A stretch of 64,000 nucleotides of DNA from Ryuthela nishihirai (lineage: Eukaryota > Arthropoda > Arachnida > Araneae > Heptathelidae), in the NCBI GenBank assembly GCA_038380435.1, contig JAWZYU010000013.1, positions 7,949,901 to 8,013,900 of the forward strand, read 5' to 3'. The position numbers and the translations under genes were made by a program. Every line of letters begins with the position of its first letter. Within the stretch, counting starts at the first letter, position 1. Below, one piece after another: positions 33,434 to 44,880 of this stretch. A model generated the notes under the pieces. The model was not told the DNA's origin. It searched no databases and worked only from the letters and a program-made list of their open reading frames with translations.

Positions 33434-36400
33434 ATGGCTTCAGCCTTTAGTAGTGGGGGAACGGGTCTTTGCCTCATGTCTGCGATTAGGGGGCTGTTTC
33501 ATACTGTCGGCATTCCCTCTCTCAATAAACAAAGTTTCTTTAAACATCCCACTAACCATTTTCTCTCCATAGGTAGTTGGAATGTGAGGACTCTGCACAG
33601 AGCTTTTTCTCTTGATGTCCTCGCACAAGAATTCCACCATTATAATTTAAATATTCTCGGCTTGCAAGAGACCAGATGGACAGATAAAGGTAAGATTCTT
33701 AAAAATAATCTTAAATTTCTGTTTTCAAGGAGGGACGACAATAAGCATCACCAAGGCTGGGTCTGCTTCTCAGCAGACACGCTAGTGATGCTCTTCTAGG
33801 ATATGACTGCATTAAGAAAGGTTTCTTACAGCAAAATTTCAGACAAGCGTTAAAAACCTGAATGTTATCTGCTGTTATGCCCCCACTGAGGATGCCGATG
33901 AGGATGAGAAGGATAGGTTTTATGAACAACTTCAGGATATTTCGAATTCTGTCAAGAAACGAGATATTACCCTTGTTCTTGGTGACTTCAATGCCAAAGT
34001 TGGTACTGACTCTGACCTTTGGGCAGGAGTAATAGGCCCTTTTGGTATTGGTAGATGAGATGCAATGGCAGTGGGCATCGTCTCCTACAGGTAAGTAAAC
34101 TCAATGGATTCAGAATAACTAACAGTTATTACAAACACCGCGACATACATAAGTACACATGGGTTTCACCTGATGGGCTGCATAAGAATATGATTGATTA
34201 CATATTAATTAACAGCAAATGGGCTAGTTCTGTTAGGAATACTAGGGCATATAGGGGAGCTGAAATTGGATCTAACCATACCTTGTTAAAAGTGTCTTGC
34301 AACGTAAACTTAAAAAGTGTTCTGTTAGGATTAAAAAATTTACTTTTAATACCGAACGTCTGAAAGATCCAGTTATAGCCAAAGCTTACCATGATAGGTT
34401 ACTTAGTCATTATGACAGTCATGGTTTGCTTACTACTGAAGTGAAGGAAGAATGGGATCATTTTAAACAGGCTTTTTTGGAAACTAACAGTACTCTTTTA
34501 GGAAAAAAGGAGCAGAAGAAGTAGAATTATCTGAGTGATAAGGCACTTGAGCATATTTCGGAAGGAAAGAACTGCAGGAATGTCCTTAATCAATACCCAA
34601 CTAGTCCTAATAGATAGCATTACAGAGAACTTAATAAACGTGTAAAAGATCAGTTAGCTGCTGCTAAGAATCTTTGGCTTGATGATTTGGCTGACAAAGC
34701 CGAGGAAGCAGTTAGACAGCACAACAGCAGAGAGCTGTACCAGATAGTTAATGTTTTGTGTGGTAGGAAACGGACAGGTATACAGGGATTGAAGGATAAA
34801 CAAGGTAAGGTTATAGAAGGGGAGGATTCTGTCATGGCTAGGTGGGCTGAGCATTGCAGTGATGTTCTAAGCAATGTAGTTAGTTCTACTCCCATTGTTT
34901 GCAATGATGATAGATGCATTGGTGGCTTTAATGATGGCCCTATAACACAATCTGAAGTTATTTCGGCTGTTTCTAAACTTAAACTTCATAAATCCCCAGG
35001 GGTTGATGAATAAGTTCCTACAGAAATGCTTAGAGCTGGGAATGTTTCGGTTACCACTTGGATGACTGAAATTCTGAATATCTTTTATGATAAAGGCATG
35101 GTTCCTAAGGATTTTACCAGAGCTATTGTGATCCCTATTTTCAAAAAAGGTGATTACAGTTCTTGTGATAACTATAGGGGTATCAGCCTACTCTCTGTTC
35201 CAGGTAAAGTTCTTTCCATGATTGTGCTTAATAGAATTAAGAATCTGGTTGACAGTCAATTGCGTGATGAGCAATGTGAATTCAGAAGTAGTAGGGGATA
35301 TGTGGATCAGATATTTTCACTTAGGCAGATTCTTGAGAAATGTTTAGAGTTTCAGAAACCTTTGGTTGCTAGCTTTGTTGATTTCAAAAAGGCTTTCGAC
35401 TCTGTTGATCGTCATAATTTGTGGTTGATTGTGAGATCATATGGTATACCTGACAAGTTAGTTAACGTAATGAAAGCTCTCTATAATAACACTGAGTCGT
35501 GTGTGAGAGTTGGTAAGGCTTGTAGCAATTGGTTTAGCATTACTTCTGGTGTTCGTCAAGGGTGCATTGTGTCTCCTTTTCTCTTTAGCTTGGTTATTGA
35601 TTATGTTATGCGAAATTCACTTCAAGGGAAAGATTTTGGTCTTAAATGGACTGGAGATACGAAAATTTCTGATTTAGATTATTCTGATGATTTAGCCCTT
35701 TTGGCAAATGATGTTGATGAGATGAACTCTTTCATTCGAGCTGTTGATGAGATTGGTAGTAGAGTAGGTTTGGTTATAAACAGAGAGAAAACTAAAGTGA
35801 TGAAAATTGGTCAGGCAGGCTGTGATTCAGTTAATCTGAATGGTTGCAGTCTTGAGCAGATGTCCCAATTTAATTATCTTGGGAGCTATGTAACAGATAA
35901 TAGTGATGTGTGGCATGACATCACTATTATCTGTTACATAGCTCCCAAGACGAATAGGGATTTGCTGCCGGGATTTTTAAGAATCTATGGAGAGTGTGGA
36001 GAAATAGGCGTATACACCTAAAGACTAAAATTAGACTGTATAATAGTTTGGTTCTTTCTAGGGTTAGTTATGGTAGTGAAACTTGGACACTTTGTAAACA
36101 AGGTAACAGGAAACTAGATGCTATTGATTCCAGATGCTTACGCAGTATCTTGGGCATTAGGTGGTTCAGCATTGTAACTAATGATGAGGTTAGGCAAATG
36201 AGTTTGCAACCTCCTTTATGCAGCATATTGTGCAGAGAGAGACTCCGTTGGTTTGGCCATGTTGCCCTTTTGAATAATTATAGATTGGCGAATAGGGTTA
36301 TGAACAGTGTGCCTGAAGGCCTCAGAAAGAGGAGGAGACCTAGAATGCGGTGGGCAGACAATGTCAAACAGGACCTTGTTAGAATTGGTGTGCAGTGGCC

Positions 36401-36473
36401 AGATGCAATAGATGTAGCTCAGGACAGACTTGCTTGGAGAACTAAATTGCACGGTCTTGTTGGACCTTCGTAG
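33434..36473 (+). pseudogene. LINE endonuclease-reverse transcriptase (L4)
   Basis: Polyprotein broken into at least five frames. The N-terminal AP-type endonuclease has GSWNVRTLH and LGLQETRW (33575-33680), LGDFNAKVG (about 33978-34005) and SNH (34270). The reverse transcriptase lies in 35026-36021: FVDFKKAFDSVD at residues 117-128, SGVRQGC at 174-180, and YSDD at 219-222, where the relative at 46.1 kb has the canonical YADD. The tail (35994-36473) has SYGSETWTL, LRWFGHVA and an RRRPRMRW motif. A perfect 32 bp inverted pair at 35878-35949 causes a frame break near the RT end. Stops lie at 34522 and 34615. Not functional. Confidence 0.9.
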
Positions 36474-36512
36474 CCCATGGCTGCTTGAGAAGGAGGAGGA
36501 GGATGAAAAGAA

Positions 36513-36834
36513 CTAGCGAACGTACCAACATATACCTCTGAGACTTAAATATGACATGCTCTATGTTTCAACATTACGCATTTTTTTTTTTAGTATTTTC
36601 GCACATTAATTACTAATTAATTTTCTCATTCAACAGTTAAGTACCCAATTGGAAGTAATGTGAGCAATATTTCCTGTTTAAATGCATCTCCACAAATCCG
36701 CTTTAAAACATTTTATTATAATAAGGGGAAAATAAAGAATTTTAATTGAATTTCTTTTAACACTATATACTTAATATATTGTCATCAACGTATTCTATAT
36801 ACAAAACGAATTATTACAGCCTAGTTATCGGAAA
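36513..36834. other. AT-rich spacer in element B
   Basis: No coding frame, no repeat recognised. Confidence 0.4.
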
Positions 36835-36865
36835 TTAGGTAGAAAATACTTCAATATTATGTTAA

Positions 36866-37261
36866 AGTATTTTAAAAAAAACTGAATTTTAATTACATTT
36901 TTAACCACTAGATGGCACCACAGTTACTATGAAATCTCATCGAGTAGTATCAATGCACTCCACGGTATCGCGACGCACTGTGCTTTCATGGCCACACCCA
37001 CGTGAAATGGGGGGGCTATTTTTTAATTATGAATGGGACATTAGAGCTGAAATAGGGGTTTTTCTAAAAAATAGTACTCCTCGTAGTCACTAGATGGCGC
37101 CAGGTGGTTAAAAGGGGGTTTTTAACGGGGGAGTTAAAATCGGGAAATTAGAGCTAAAATAGGGGTTTTTCCAAAAATAGTACTTATAGTCACCAGATGG
37201 CGCCACGGTGGTGCCATCTAGTGGTAAAAAATGTAATTAAAATTCAGTTTTTTTTTATACT
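36866..37261. mobile_element. 396 bp MITE with 31 bp flanking direct repeats
   Basis: Terminal inverted repeats of about 55 bp (36866-36921 and 37208-37261, both containing AACTGAATTTTAATTACAT). Immediately outside lie identical 31 bp direct repeats beginning TTAGGTAGAAAATAC (36835-36865, 37262-37292). The interior has two GGGGTTTTTC-containing sub-repeats and four CACYAGATGGCRCC motifs. Confidence 0.85.
36905..37224. promoter_or_regulatory. Four CTCF-like motifs
   Basis: Compared with CCASYAGRKGGCRS: 36905-36918 (+) 14/14, 37087-37100 (+) 13/14, 37190-37203 (+) 13/14, 37211-37224 (-) 14/14. The outer two sit in the MITE's inverted repeats. Binding is inferred only. Confidence 0.45.
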
Positions 37262-37292
37262 TTAGGTAGAAAATACTTCAATATTATGTTAA

Positions 37293-37384
37293 TTTCTAGT
37301 AACTTCTTCTCTCCTATTCTTTTCTACTCTTCTCTATTCTTCTTCTCTCCTCTATTCTAACTTCTCCTCATGTAAACTCTGAAG
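37293..37384. other. Pyrimidine-rich stretch
   Basis: Run of CTTCTTCTCTCC-type sequence on the + strand between the MITE and the end of polymerase homology. Confidence 0.6.
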
Positions 37385-40300
37385 GGAATACATTTTAGAA
37401 CGAAGGCCTGCAAATTGTTTGATAGGTACTCTTGAAAGTTCATCTTTCATTTTACCTAGTACCTTTTTATTATGTGTGCTATGCAAAACATGGTGTATGA
37501 TAGTCAGACGTAATAAAATGGTCTATATCGACTTTCATATCAGCATACACGTCCTCGGTTTGACTTTGTTCACTGATACAGTGAATCTGTATCAGTGAAC
37601 AATAATTTAGCTTTTTCTCCATATTTCGGACTAATATAGTCATAATGAAAGCTATACGTCAATAGTTTACTAATATCTAGAATACTGAAACCAGCATAAA
37701 TAGGCCTGTTGAGTTTCAATTTAGTTAGCTTTGATTGCACACATGCGAGGTCGTTGTCAAAAACACGAAAAGCGTGAAAAGCAGGTGATGCTACGAGTTT
37801 ACATACTCTCTTCGGGTTCTGAGTCAATTCAATTTTCACTCCATTTCTCAAATTTTCCATCGTTTTTCCAAACACAGCATTATTCATCAGTTTGAAAAAG
37901 TCCTTCTCGAAGTCGTTTCTAGCTTTCTTCCGCCTATCTGTATTAAATTCTATATATAGTTTTAGCCAGCAAGACTGATTAAATTCTAAAATGCGATGTA
38001 TTTTCTTCAGCTGCATACCGAAGGCTAAATATTGTTTGAGATTTCGATAATGAAGGACGTATTTTTCCTTAGAATTTAGATTTGGGGCTAATTTCACGAC
38101 TGATTGGCTTGTATTTATTCCAATGTTTTGGGCAACCACTTGACAATATGGTGATAGCATGCTGCTGGTTGGGTTGTTTTACCTCTGAGCGGCACTTTTT
38201 TGCACACCATGGGCTAAATGGCCAGGTCACATGGACCACGAAAGCTCAGAGAAGGTTGGGGGAGGGAACCCAGTGGAACAGCTGTTGGGAGACAGATGGT
38301 AGCCTCCCGTCAAGGCCATCCAGCGTGTTCTTTAACGTGCACAGGGTATGACTCTCCCACACACGGGGCCACAGCTTAACGTCCCATCCCACGGACGGCG
38401 GCCTTTCCAAGCCCAGCGGTGTCCCCTACTGACCGTGGGCAGGGCGGAGAATTTTGCGGAGATAAATCTCAACGCTGACCCAGCTGGGACTCGAACCTGG
38501 GAACTACAGATTACGAGCCTGGCGCGCTACTGACTGAGCCACCCCCGCCCCCATGCTGCTGGTAATCTGAAGTTTCTCAGGGGCTAGTGGATAATCATTA
38601 TGCTTGTCGTGCAGAGAAACTGGATAATCTAAATCAATTTCCAATATGTACCCTTTATTCGAATCATCAGCAACTGCTGTAATATCTAGATCAGCTATTT
38701 CTTCTTTATTAAGCCATCAAAAATTGCTTTGAGGGAGACATTGCCCATCCATAAAGATTGTTGGCATCGTAGTACATAATGTATTTAGAGGGTAACTGAG
38801 GTTCATAGGTGTCCAAATTGTTGTTTGCAGTACTAAAACGATTGCATATCACAGAAATTCCTCCTCGTATGCCTTTTTCCAGGGAAAGGTACATTGCAGG
38901 GTCAGTTATTTACTCAAGATTTACATTTGTCATTTTTAAGCATGCTTGCCAGGCTAATCCAGGAGTTGTGTAAACATGACAGGGATCGATTTCATAGTAT
39001 CTGATGCATAGTTTTCTGAAACTTTCGAAAACATCAGCTAAGAGGAGCACGTCAGTCTTCAGGTACAAGTCATGATACTGGCCTAGATTTTTTATGTTGA
39101 ATGCATTCCATACTCTTATTGCATGGCTGTAGTCTTCTTCCCCTAGCGCTTCTTCTATGAGTTGGTTGTAAAATTCTTCACGTGGTGGAAATACTGTTTT
39201 TTACAAACTTTTCACTGTTGTCGATATAATCATAGGGGTAAACTCCTTTTCTCAGAACCAGATGTAGCCTTTCGGGTTCAACGTGGTCCTTTAAAATATG
39301 GAACTCATCTGGTGATAAATTACTTACTAGCTTCTCAAGAAATGTGCTTAAAAACTGATAGGAGTCTATAAAATCTAATGTTCCCAGGGAGAATGCTGTG
39401 TATGTTTCCATGTTATTGGGAATGCATTTAATCTTCTTATTTTTGATTCTGCCGATTCCTTGCATAATAAGGTAGCTGTCATATCCCTTTACGTTGTGAA
39501 AGATAACTGGAATCCTATTGGTTAACTTAAAGTTCAGATTACAGGAATTATAGACAGCTCCTCGGAATTTACCTGTTATATGATCGTGATCTCTCACACG
39601 ATCTGCTCCTAGGGCACGCTTACAAATATGACAGTCAGTAGCGCTGTGAAACAGTTTCTCTTCATGATTCGAGAGTTGCATTGGCTTTATCATCGACAGT
39701 AAATTTTTGATGTTTTCTTCTTCTTTAAGCAAACGTTCTAAAAATTCTTTTACTGCATTAGGACCTCTATAAACTACTGGAGGCTTATAGCTGCAGCCAT
39801 CAGGTCCAACAACAAGATATGCAAATCCACAGGGTTCATGATTTGCCGTGATAGTGGTGTGAGATTTTTCAGGGTTAGGCATACAAGTGTCCACTTTCAC
39901 TAGGAATGATTCAAAGTCGGCATAAATCACGTATGGAACGGGCTGCTGAAACTTGAAATTTGTGAATTTCAGCCATTTTTCTTCTTCAGTTGGAAATTCT
40001 ACTCTCTGGGGTCCATGTTCTTGACAATAGGGGATATGATCCTTCAAGAGTGAGTCATTTTTGTAACGGTGAAGGCAGTAATCAAAATAGAAAGATGACA
40101 TTTATGTTTAGTGAGAGGACTGAGAAGTCTACTCATATTTTTAATGGCGCAATAATGCTGCTTTTCATCATCCGATAACAGGAGATTTGTATGCGCTTTA
40201 AATCTGAATGGTGTGATGTAGAGTGGGAACATCTCTTTCTCATATCCAAAAACATTAATAGACATATTGTTCATTTTTTCGAATTTAGATATTTGATTTA

Positions 40301-41216
40301 TTGTAACAGGGAAAATTAAGCCATATGTGTTTAATTTTTCTTCTAAATGTATATAGTTGTTAAGGCGCTGCGGATTATCTGTGGCAGGATACAAAGAGGC
40401 TAAAACAGAACAGACAAAACATTTTTGGTCAGAATTACATATATTGACAATAGCGTGTTTTAACAGTAATTCTCTTGGAGTAGGGATATAACTAGATCCT
40501 GCAAGAGGGATATATTTTCCAATGTTCATTTCAGCGTGGAGTACTGCATCCAGTGTCCATCCACTCTGTGGTCCTTCAAATTCTTCAAATGAGATATTTA
40601 TCTTCTTACACGCTGAATCCAGTTCTCTGTTTACGGATGATGTAGGAAGACTTGTAACACAGTTACTTCGGAAAAACGGGGTACAATGTTCGAAGGTAGA
40701 AGGGGAGACTTTTCGCCTGAAGCGCACTTGCACGACAAGGTACCATTTAATGCTACCTTTCGAGGTCAATTCTTCTTTCAGATGAATTAGGAGTGACTCC
40801 CGCGAGGATTCAAGGAAAAAGGTGAGGTCAACAGATGTTTCTTCCGTTGCCATCAGTTTATGTGTTGACAGGGTCCTTTTCATTTCTTCTGTAAACTGAC
40901 AGGGGTCTTCAGGGTCTGATTTTTGTTTCTTTTGGGGAATCCTTTCATCTTCAGAACGCTTTCGCTTATTATTGTGTCGCTTTCTTTGATGTCGTAAAAG
41001 ATTGTCTTTTCTTCCAAACTCTATGGCACATTCTTCACATTTGTAGGTTTTTCTGGGGGTGTGGGTTAACTCATGAAGTCGGGCGTCATCTCTCCTTGAG
41101 AATGTCAATTCGCAATGAGAGCACTTAAAGAGGTTATTTCCATCATGATTTCTCTTATGGCGAATGAGATGGGTCTGATGAATGAAAACCTTCTCACATA
41201 TATCATATGGATACAT
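37385..41216 (-). pseudogene. pPolB, longest copy (right arm and inward)
   Basis: Same gene as at 29765, from the start codon at 41216, with the same finger defect and the same two frameshifts. Past the arm break (38949) it continues: MYLSLEKGIRGGIS, polymerase motif A YYDANNLYGW (D codon at 38766-38768), a stop and frameshift near 38705, a SINE1 (38169-38552), motif B KDFFKLMNNAVFGK (lysine near 37892), and motif C FTDTDSLYQ (first D near 37592). A 16 bp perfect hairpin (37566-37602) right at motif C adds a stop. Beyond it [13 protein letters not shown] residues, the usual region after motif C, persist in shifted frames to about 37385, where homology ends. In Polintons this enzyme copies the element from a protein-primed end. 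This copy is dead. Confidence 0.92.
38169..38552 (-). mobile_element. SINE1 inside pPolB
   Basis: Complete copy between ATGCTGCTGG repeats (38159-38168, 38553-38562). It splits the polymerase between motifs A and B. Confidence 0.96.
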
Positions 41217-41866
41217 TATGAAACAGTGAGTTGTAAAATAGCTGATACTACACGAGGACGTGGAGAACTATCACTATTGCCTTCTAAGAGTTGAAAAAAT
41301 CACGGAGAAGCAGCAGCAGAGAACTGTCACTGTCAACGTCTGACAACAGAACGAGGATTCTGACTGATGGATGTCGCATTTATACTATCACTATTGGCTT
41401 CTAACAGTTTAAAAAATCACGGTGACGCAGAGAACCGTCACTGTCAACGTCTGACAACAGAATGAGGAATCTGACTGATGGATATCGTATTTATACTAGA
41501 AGGACTATCCCGCAGAAACTGGAATAAAAGACTGTCCCGCAGATACGAAAAGAAACAATGCTATTGGGTAAAAATACTTTAAAAGGCAGAACTGTTATTC
41601 GGTGACGTCGGATTTCAAAATGGTGGAGCCAGGACTTGGAAATTTCGGATGAGGGTAGAAACCAAAATGGACAGTTTTTAATAAAGGGGAAGGGGCGGTA
41701 CTGATTAATTAAATATGAATTATGAAATATTAATAAGGGGAAAATATGTATTGGTGATCTGTATAGGTGATAAAAAGGCCCGCGTCCGCTTTGAAGCACA
41801 TGGGAGGTGGGTCACATAGGATTAACATTGACCCGCCTCTGTCCAGAACCCCCACTTTCCCCTACT
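38949..41866 (-). repeat. Element B right inverted arm
   Basis: 2,918 bp mirror of 29113-32032, including both promoters (about 41495 and 41384 on the minus strand) and the pPolB 5' part. Confidence 0.97.
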
Positions 41867-41872
41867 CACAAA

Positions 41873-42515
41873 CCTTTGAAACATCCTTCCTTCATAAAAA
41901 AACGGGACAAGTGGCCTGAAAGGGCCAAACATCCGGCATTATATTTTGTGGATGAAAAAAACCCCAAAAGAATAGGTTTACATACTTTGGATTGAATGCT
42001 GATGAGCAGATGCTTTTGCGTATGGCAGAGAGATAACAGAAGCTCTATATTATAAAAATACACATTTTGCAATTCGACCTCGAAATAAAGAGACAGGAAA
42101 TTGAATTCTGCAAGAAGAGCAACCTCACAAATAAACCATTATTGAAACCATATAACCTCACAGGAGAAGAAGGTTGATGAATGTCTTGAAGAATGGTTGA
42201 TGATGCACGTTAACATTAAGCTGATGGTTACGAAATAAATATTTTCCTCTCGTATGCTTTGCAATTCGTAAGATATGGTTTACTAGGTAAAGTAACTTAT
42301 TTTGAGAGAGAGAAATGCTTTCTTAACATCATTTATTAACTAAACACAATATATTACAAATGATCCACAAAGTTAGATGACGAGTATAAAATTTTTGGCA
42401 GTCGAAAAAAAGGTTTCTCACAACCTTAATGTAGCGTTAAAAAGACCCTACAAAACTAGTGTCAATATTGTAACATTACAATATTATACAGGAGAATTCG
42501 ATCAAAACAAAAAGA
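41873..42515. other. No gene recognised
   Basis: Flank of element B. The short frame at 41807-41995 straddles the element end and has no domain. Confidence 0.4.
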
Positions 42516-42519
42516 AAGC

Positions 42520-42655
42520 TTAAGCAGCTGCTTGGCACAGAAGTTTGGCAGGAGTCTGTGAGGAAGGCGAGACCTCAACAGAAAGACAACACAAACATCG
42601 ATGCCTTACCCGAGGCTCGAATCCAGTAGCCAAGCACGCTAACCACTCGACCAAC
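42520..42655 (-). mobile_element. SINE2, deleted old copy
   Basis: Tail AAGCAGCTGCTTGGCACAGA, shortened body and a head lacking part of the anticodon region (GAGGCTCGAATCCAGTAGCC). Older than the copies at 19.3 and 60.3 kb. Confidence 0.85.
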
Positions 42656-43499
42656 ATGATGACACCTTATTATCGAGATCATCAAATAACTTGTTATTTT
42701 TAATTTGACTTCTTTATAATTTTTGGGAGCAAGCAGATCTCGTGGCAATAAGTTAAATATCTCTGGAATTCGAAATGCCTTAAATATACTTGTCATAATT
42801 TTCAGTAAAATTTGGAATTCGATAATAATTATTTAACCTTCTACGAGTATTTTTGACATTGAATATTATATTTAAACGAGTTGTCAAACTAGTTATTCCA
42901 CAAAAAAATGTATACACAAATTCGCATTCATAATGAGAGTTAAATTGAAAATCAGACGAGTTCTACATGGGTTATTATAAATACCACTTTTCAGTTGAAG
43001 GTCACTTATACAGGGTGCATCATTTAAAACTCAATCGAATACTGTGTACCTACCATACATTACAAAGCTACTGGGGATATAAATGTAATACACAGGCTTC
43101 AGTAAAATTACAGTTTTTACCATTTGCCCCGCAAGGCTAAATAGCTTATCTGCAGGAAAATTAATAAATTAAATTAAACATAGGTCATTCAACCACAAAA
43201 ATGGTATTCATCAAATAAATTCAGAAAACACAACACATAATATTCAGCTAATTTGAAATTTCCAAATATTTTTTTCAATTCGATTTCAGTCTATTAAATG
43301 AATCTATAGTTTTTCCCTTGGGATAGCATTAAATATAAGGGGTACAGATGGTAAGCTACATCATGCTGAAAAACTTCTAAAAAACATAGTATTGTTTTCC
43401 CATTATTTAAATAGCTCTGCTCTTTAGGTTGCGTTTTAAAAGGTACACCATGTATATCATTTTTGCTTGGTATTAAAGCGAACATTTTAAGTTCCTTTT
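42656..43499. other. No gene recognised
   Basis: AT-rich. A word at 43014-43035 (ACAGGGTGCATCATTTAAAACT) resembles a mariner end, but no partner was seen. Confidence 0.4.
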
Positions 43500-44390
43500 T
43501 ACCTTTCTTCCTATTGCTTTTCGCTCGCATTTGTTGGTTTGTGGATTTGTCAAAACAGTTGTTTCACCATATCTTTCGAACGAGATGGAGAAATTTAATG
43601 ATTTATGTCTCAAATGAAAGCTTGTAACGCGGAGAGTATAATAGGCTATAAAATACTTACCTCCTCCATGCTTACTTCCCCCTTGAAAAAGGGGAAATAT
43701 GAAAACGATTGTTCCGCTATATCTCCAGAACGCGAGTACCGAAAGTAACAAGTTGTATATCAAATGAAAGCTTATGACGTAGGGAATGTTGTGAGTTACA
43801 AAAATATACCCTCTTGCTTTCTTTCCCCCTCCCCCCTAGAAACAGGAAGTGTGAAAGTCGTTCTTCTATTACATCTTCCGAATGCGAGGGCCTACAGTTA
43901 AGGAGTTAGGTGTTAAATGATAGCTAATAGGAGGACCGTCCTAAACTATTTCGAATTTGCCCCTCCCCTTTTCTGTCTACCCAATAAAAGGGAGGGGCGG
44001 ATTTTCTCGCCAATCAACCTAAATGAGTTATATCTCAAGCTAAAGCTCTAATACCTCAAACACGACTCCAAAAAAAAAAAGGGTATGAAATATATGGTCG
44101 ATGTTTATGAGTCATATATCAAATGAAAATTTCTGAAGGTAGGTATTTTTAATGGCAAAACATAAATATAAAAAAACTATCTTCCTATGTGCGCCCTAAA
44201 AAGGTAGTAAATAAACCTTAGCATATCGATGGTGCTATCAGTCACTGAATTCGCATTCACTTCAAATGAAGATAGGGCGCCGGTGTCCTATCTTCCCTTG
44301 AAGTGAATACAAACTCAGTGACTGATGGCATCATCGATATACTTTAGGTTTATTTTCTACTTTTTAGGACGCATATAGGAAAATAGGTAT
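43500..44390 (-). mobile_element. FBT composite element, complete copy 1
   Basis: Ends TACCTTTCTTCCTATTGC (43500) and its near-complement ATAGGAAAATAGGTAT (44390). On the minus strand: fold-back core (44165-44390, with ATATCGATG near both arm ends), spacer with TTCATTTGATATATGACTCA, then array units ending in the CGAAAGATATGGTGAAACAA variant. No coding frame over 100 codons. Confidence 0.8.
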
Positions 44391-44734
44391 TTTTTATTTT
44401 TTTTATTTATTTTTATTTTCAAAAATGAACAGCTATACTTTCTTTTCTCTTTGTCATCCGTTTGTAGACATACAATTTTCTGTTTTAACAGATAAACTAA
44501 AATTCTTTTTCGGTTCAGTTAGTACCAATAAGATATTAAGATCCACATTTTTCGAAGCTTCCATAGTTCAAATTTTCACGGTTTCAGGGACGTAAAATTT
44601 GAAAAGGCAAAACTTTAAATGAATATTGTAAATAATCTATTCAAGTTAAAGTTCTAAGAATTTCTGGCAAACAGATTGTACCTTTCAGGGGTTTAACTTC
44701 AGCGATTTTCCCTCTTTCCTGTGTGTCGAGGATC
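44391..44734. other. No gene recognised
   Basis: T-rich then mixed. Nothing supported. Confidence 0.4.
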
Positions 44735-44880
44735 GGAGCAGTAGCGCACCAGACTCGTAATCTGTAGTTCCCAGTTCGAGCCCTACTGTGCCAGCACTGA
44801 TATAAAAATAACCGCTAAATCCTTAACCTGCCCTCGGTCAAAAAGGGGGCATCCTTGGGCTTTGAAAGGCGCCGTAACAT
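44735..44880 (+). mobile_element. Old SINE1 subfamily, 5' half
   Basis: Diverged head GCAGTAGCGCACCAGACTCG and B box CCCAGTTCGAGCCC, then GCCCTCGGTCAAAAAGGGG, like the old copy at 15.4 kb. Ends after TTTGAAAGGCGCCG. Confidence 0.8.

Larger units (their letters stand above)
32514..36512 (+). mobile_element. Near-full-length LINE (L4) inside element B
   Basis: The 5' end is inferred from shared sequence with the copy at 45.3-48.8 kb (TGCAC/TTTACCAATCCCC and GTCCGACCC...GCCTTCTC). Order: 5' region of about 0.9 kb with a SINE1 insertion, endonuclease, reverse transcriptase, C-terminal tail, 3' end GCTGCTTGAGAAGG with a purine-rich end. No poly(A); other copies end in GAT repeats. No target duplication identified. 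RTE or a related clade by its endonuclease-first layout and short simple-repeat tail; clade not settled. Confidence 0.85.
29113..41866. mobile_element. Element B: Polinton/Maverick derivative with 2.9 kb inverted arms
   Basis: Starts AGTAGAGGGAAAGTG and ends with the complement CACTTTCCCCTACT. The adjoining hexamers are CACGAA (29107-29112) and CACAAA (41867-41872), a 5/6 match. A 6 bp target duplication and AG...TC ends are hallmarks of Polintons. Each arm carries the promoter and 5' part of the protein-primed DNA polymerase gene; the right gene copy continues inward. Integrase, ATPase, protease and capsid genes are absent, so it cannot be autonomous. The interior also holds a LINE, two SINE1 copies and a MITE. 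The polymerase is broken in several places. Confidence 0.85.

Noticed and set aside
32041..37384. Other Polinton genes (integrase, ATPase, capsid) in the interior of element B
   Set aside because: Looked for and not seen; the interior is a LINE, a MITE and AT-rich DNA.
43014..43035. Mariner terminus ACAGGGTGCATCATTT
   Set aside because: No inverted partner or transposase nearby; could be chance.
44740..44790. tRNA gene candidate (and those at 9700, 23220, 28540, 32970)
   Set aside because: Boxes A and B are present but each is continuous with a SINE body, so these are tRNA-derived heads.
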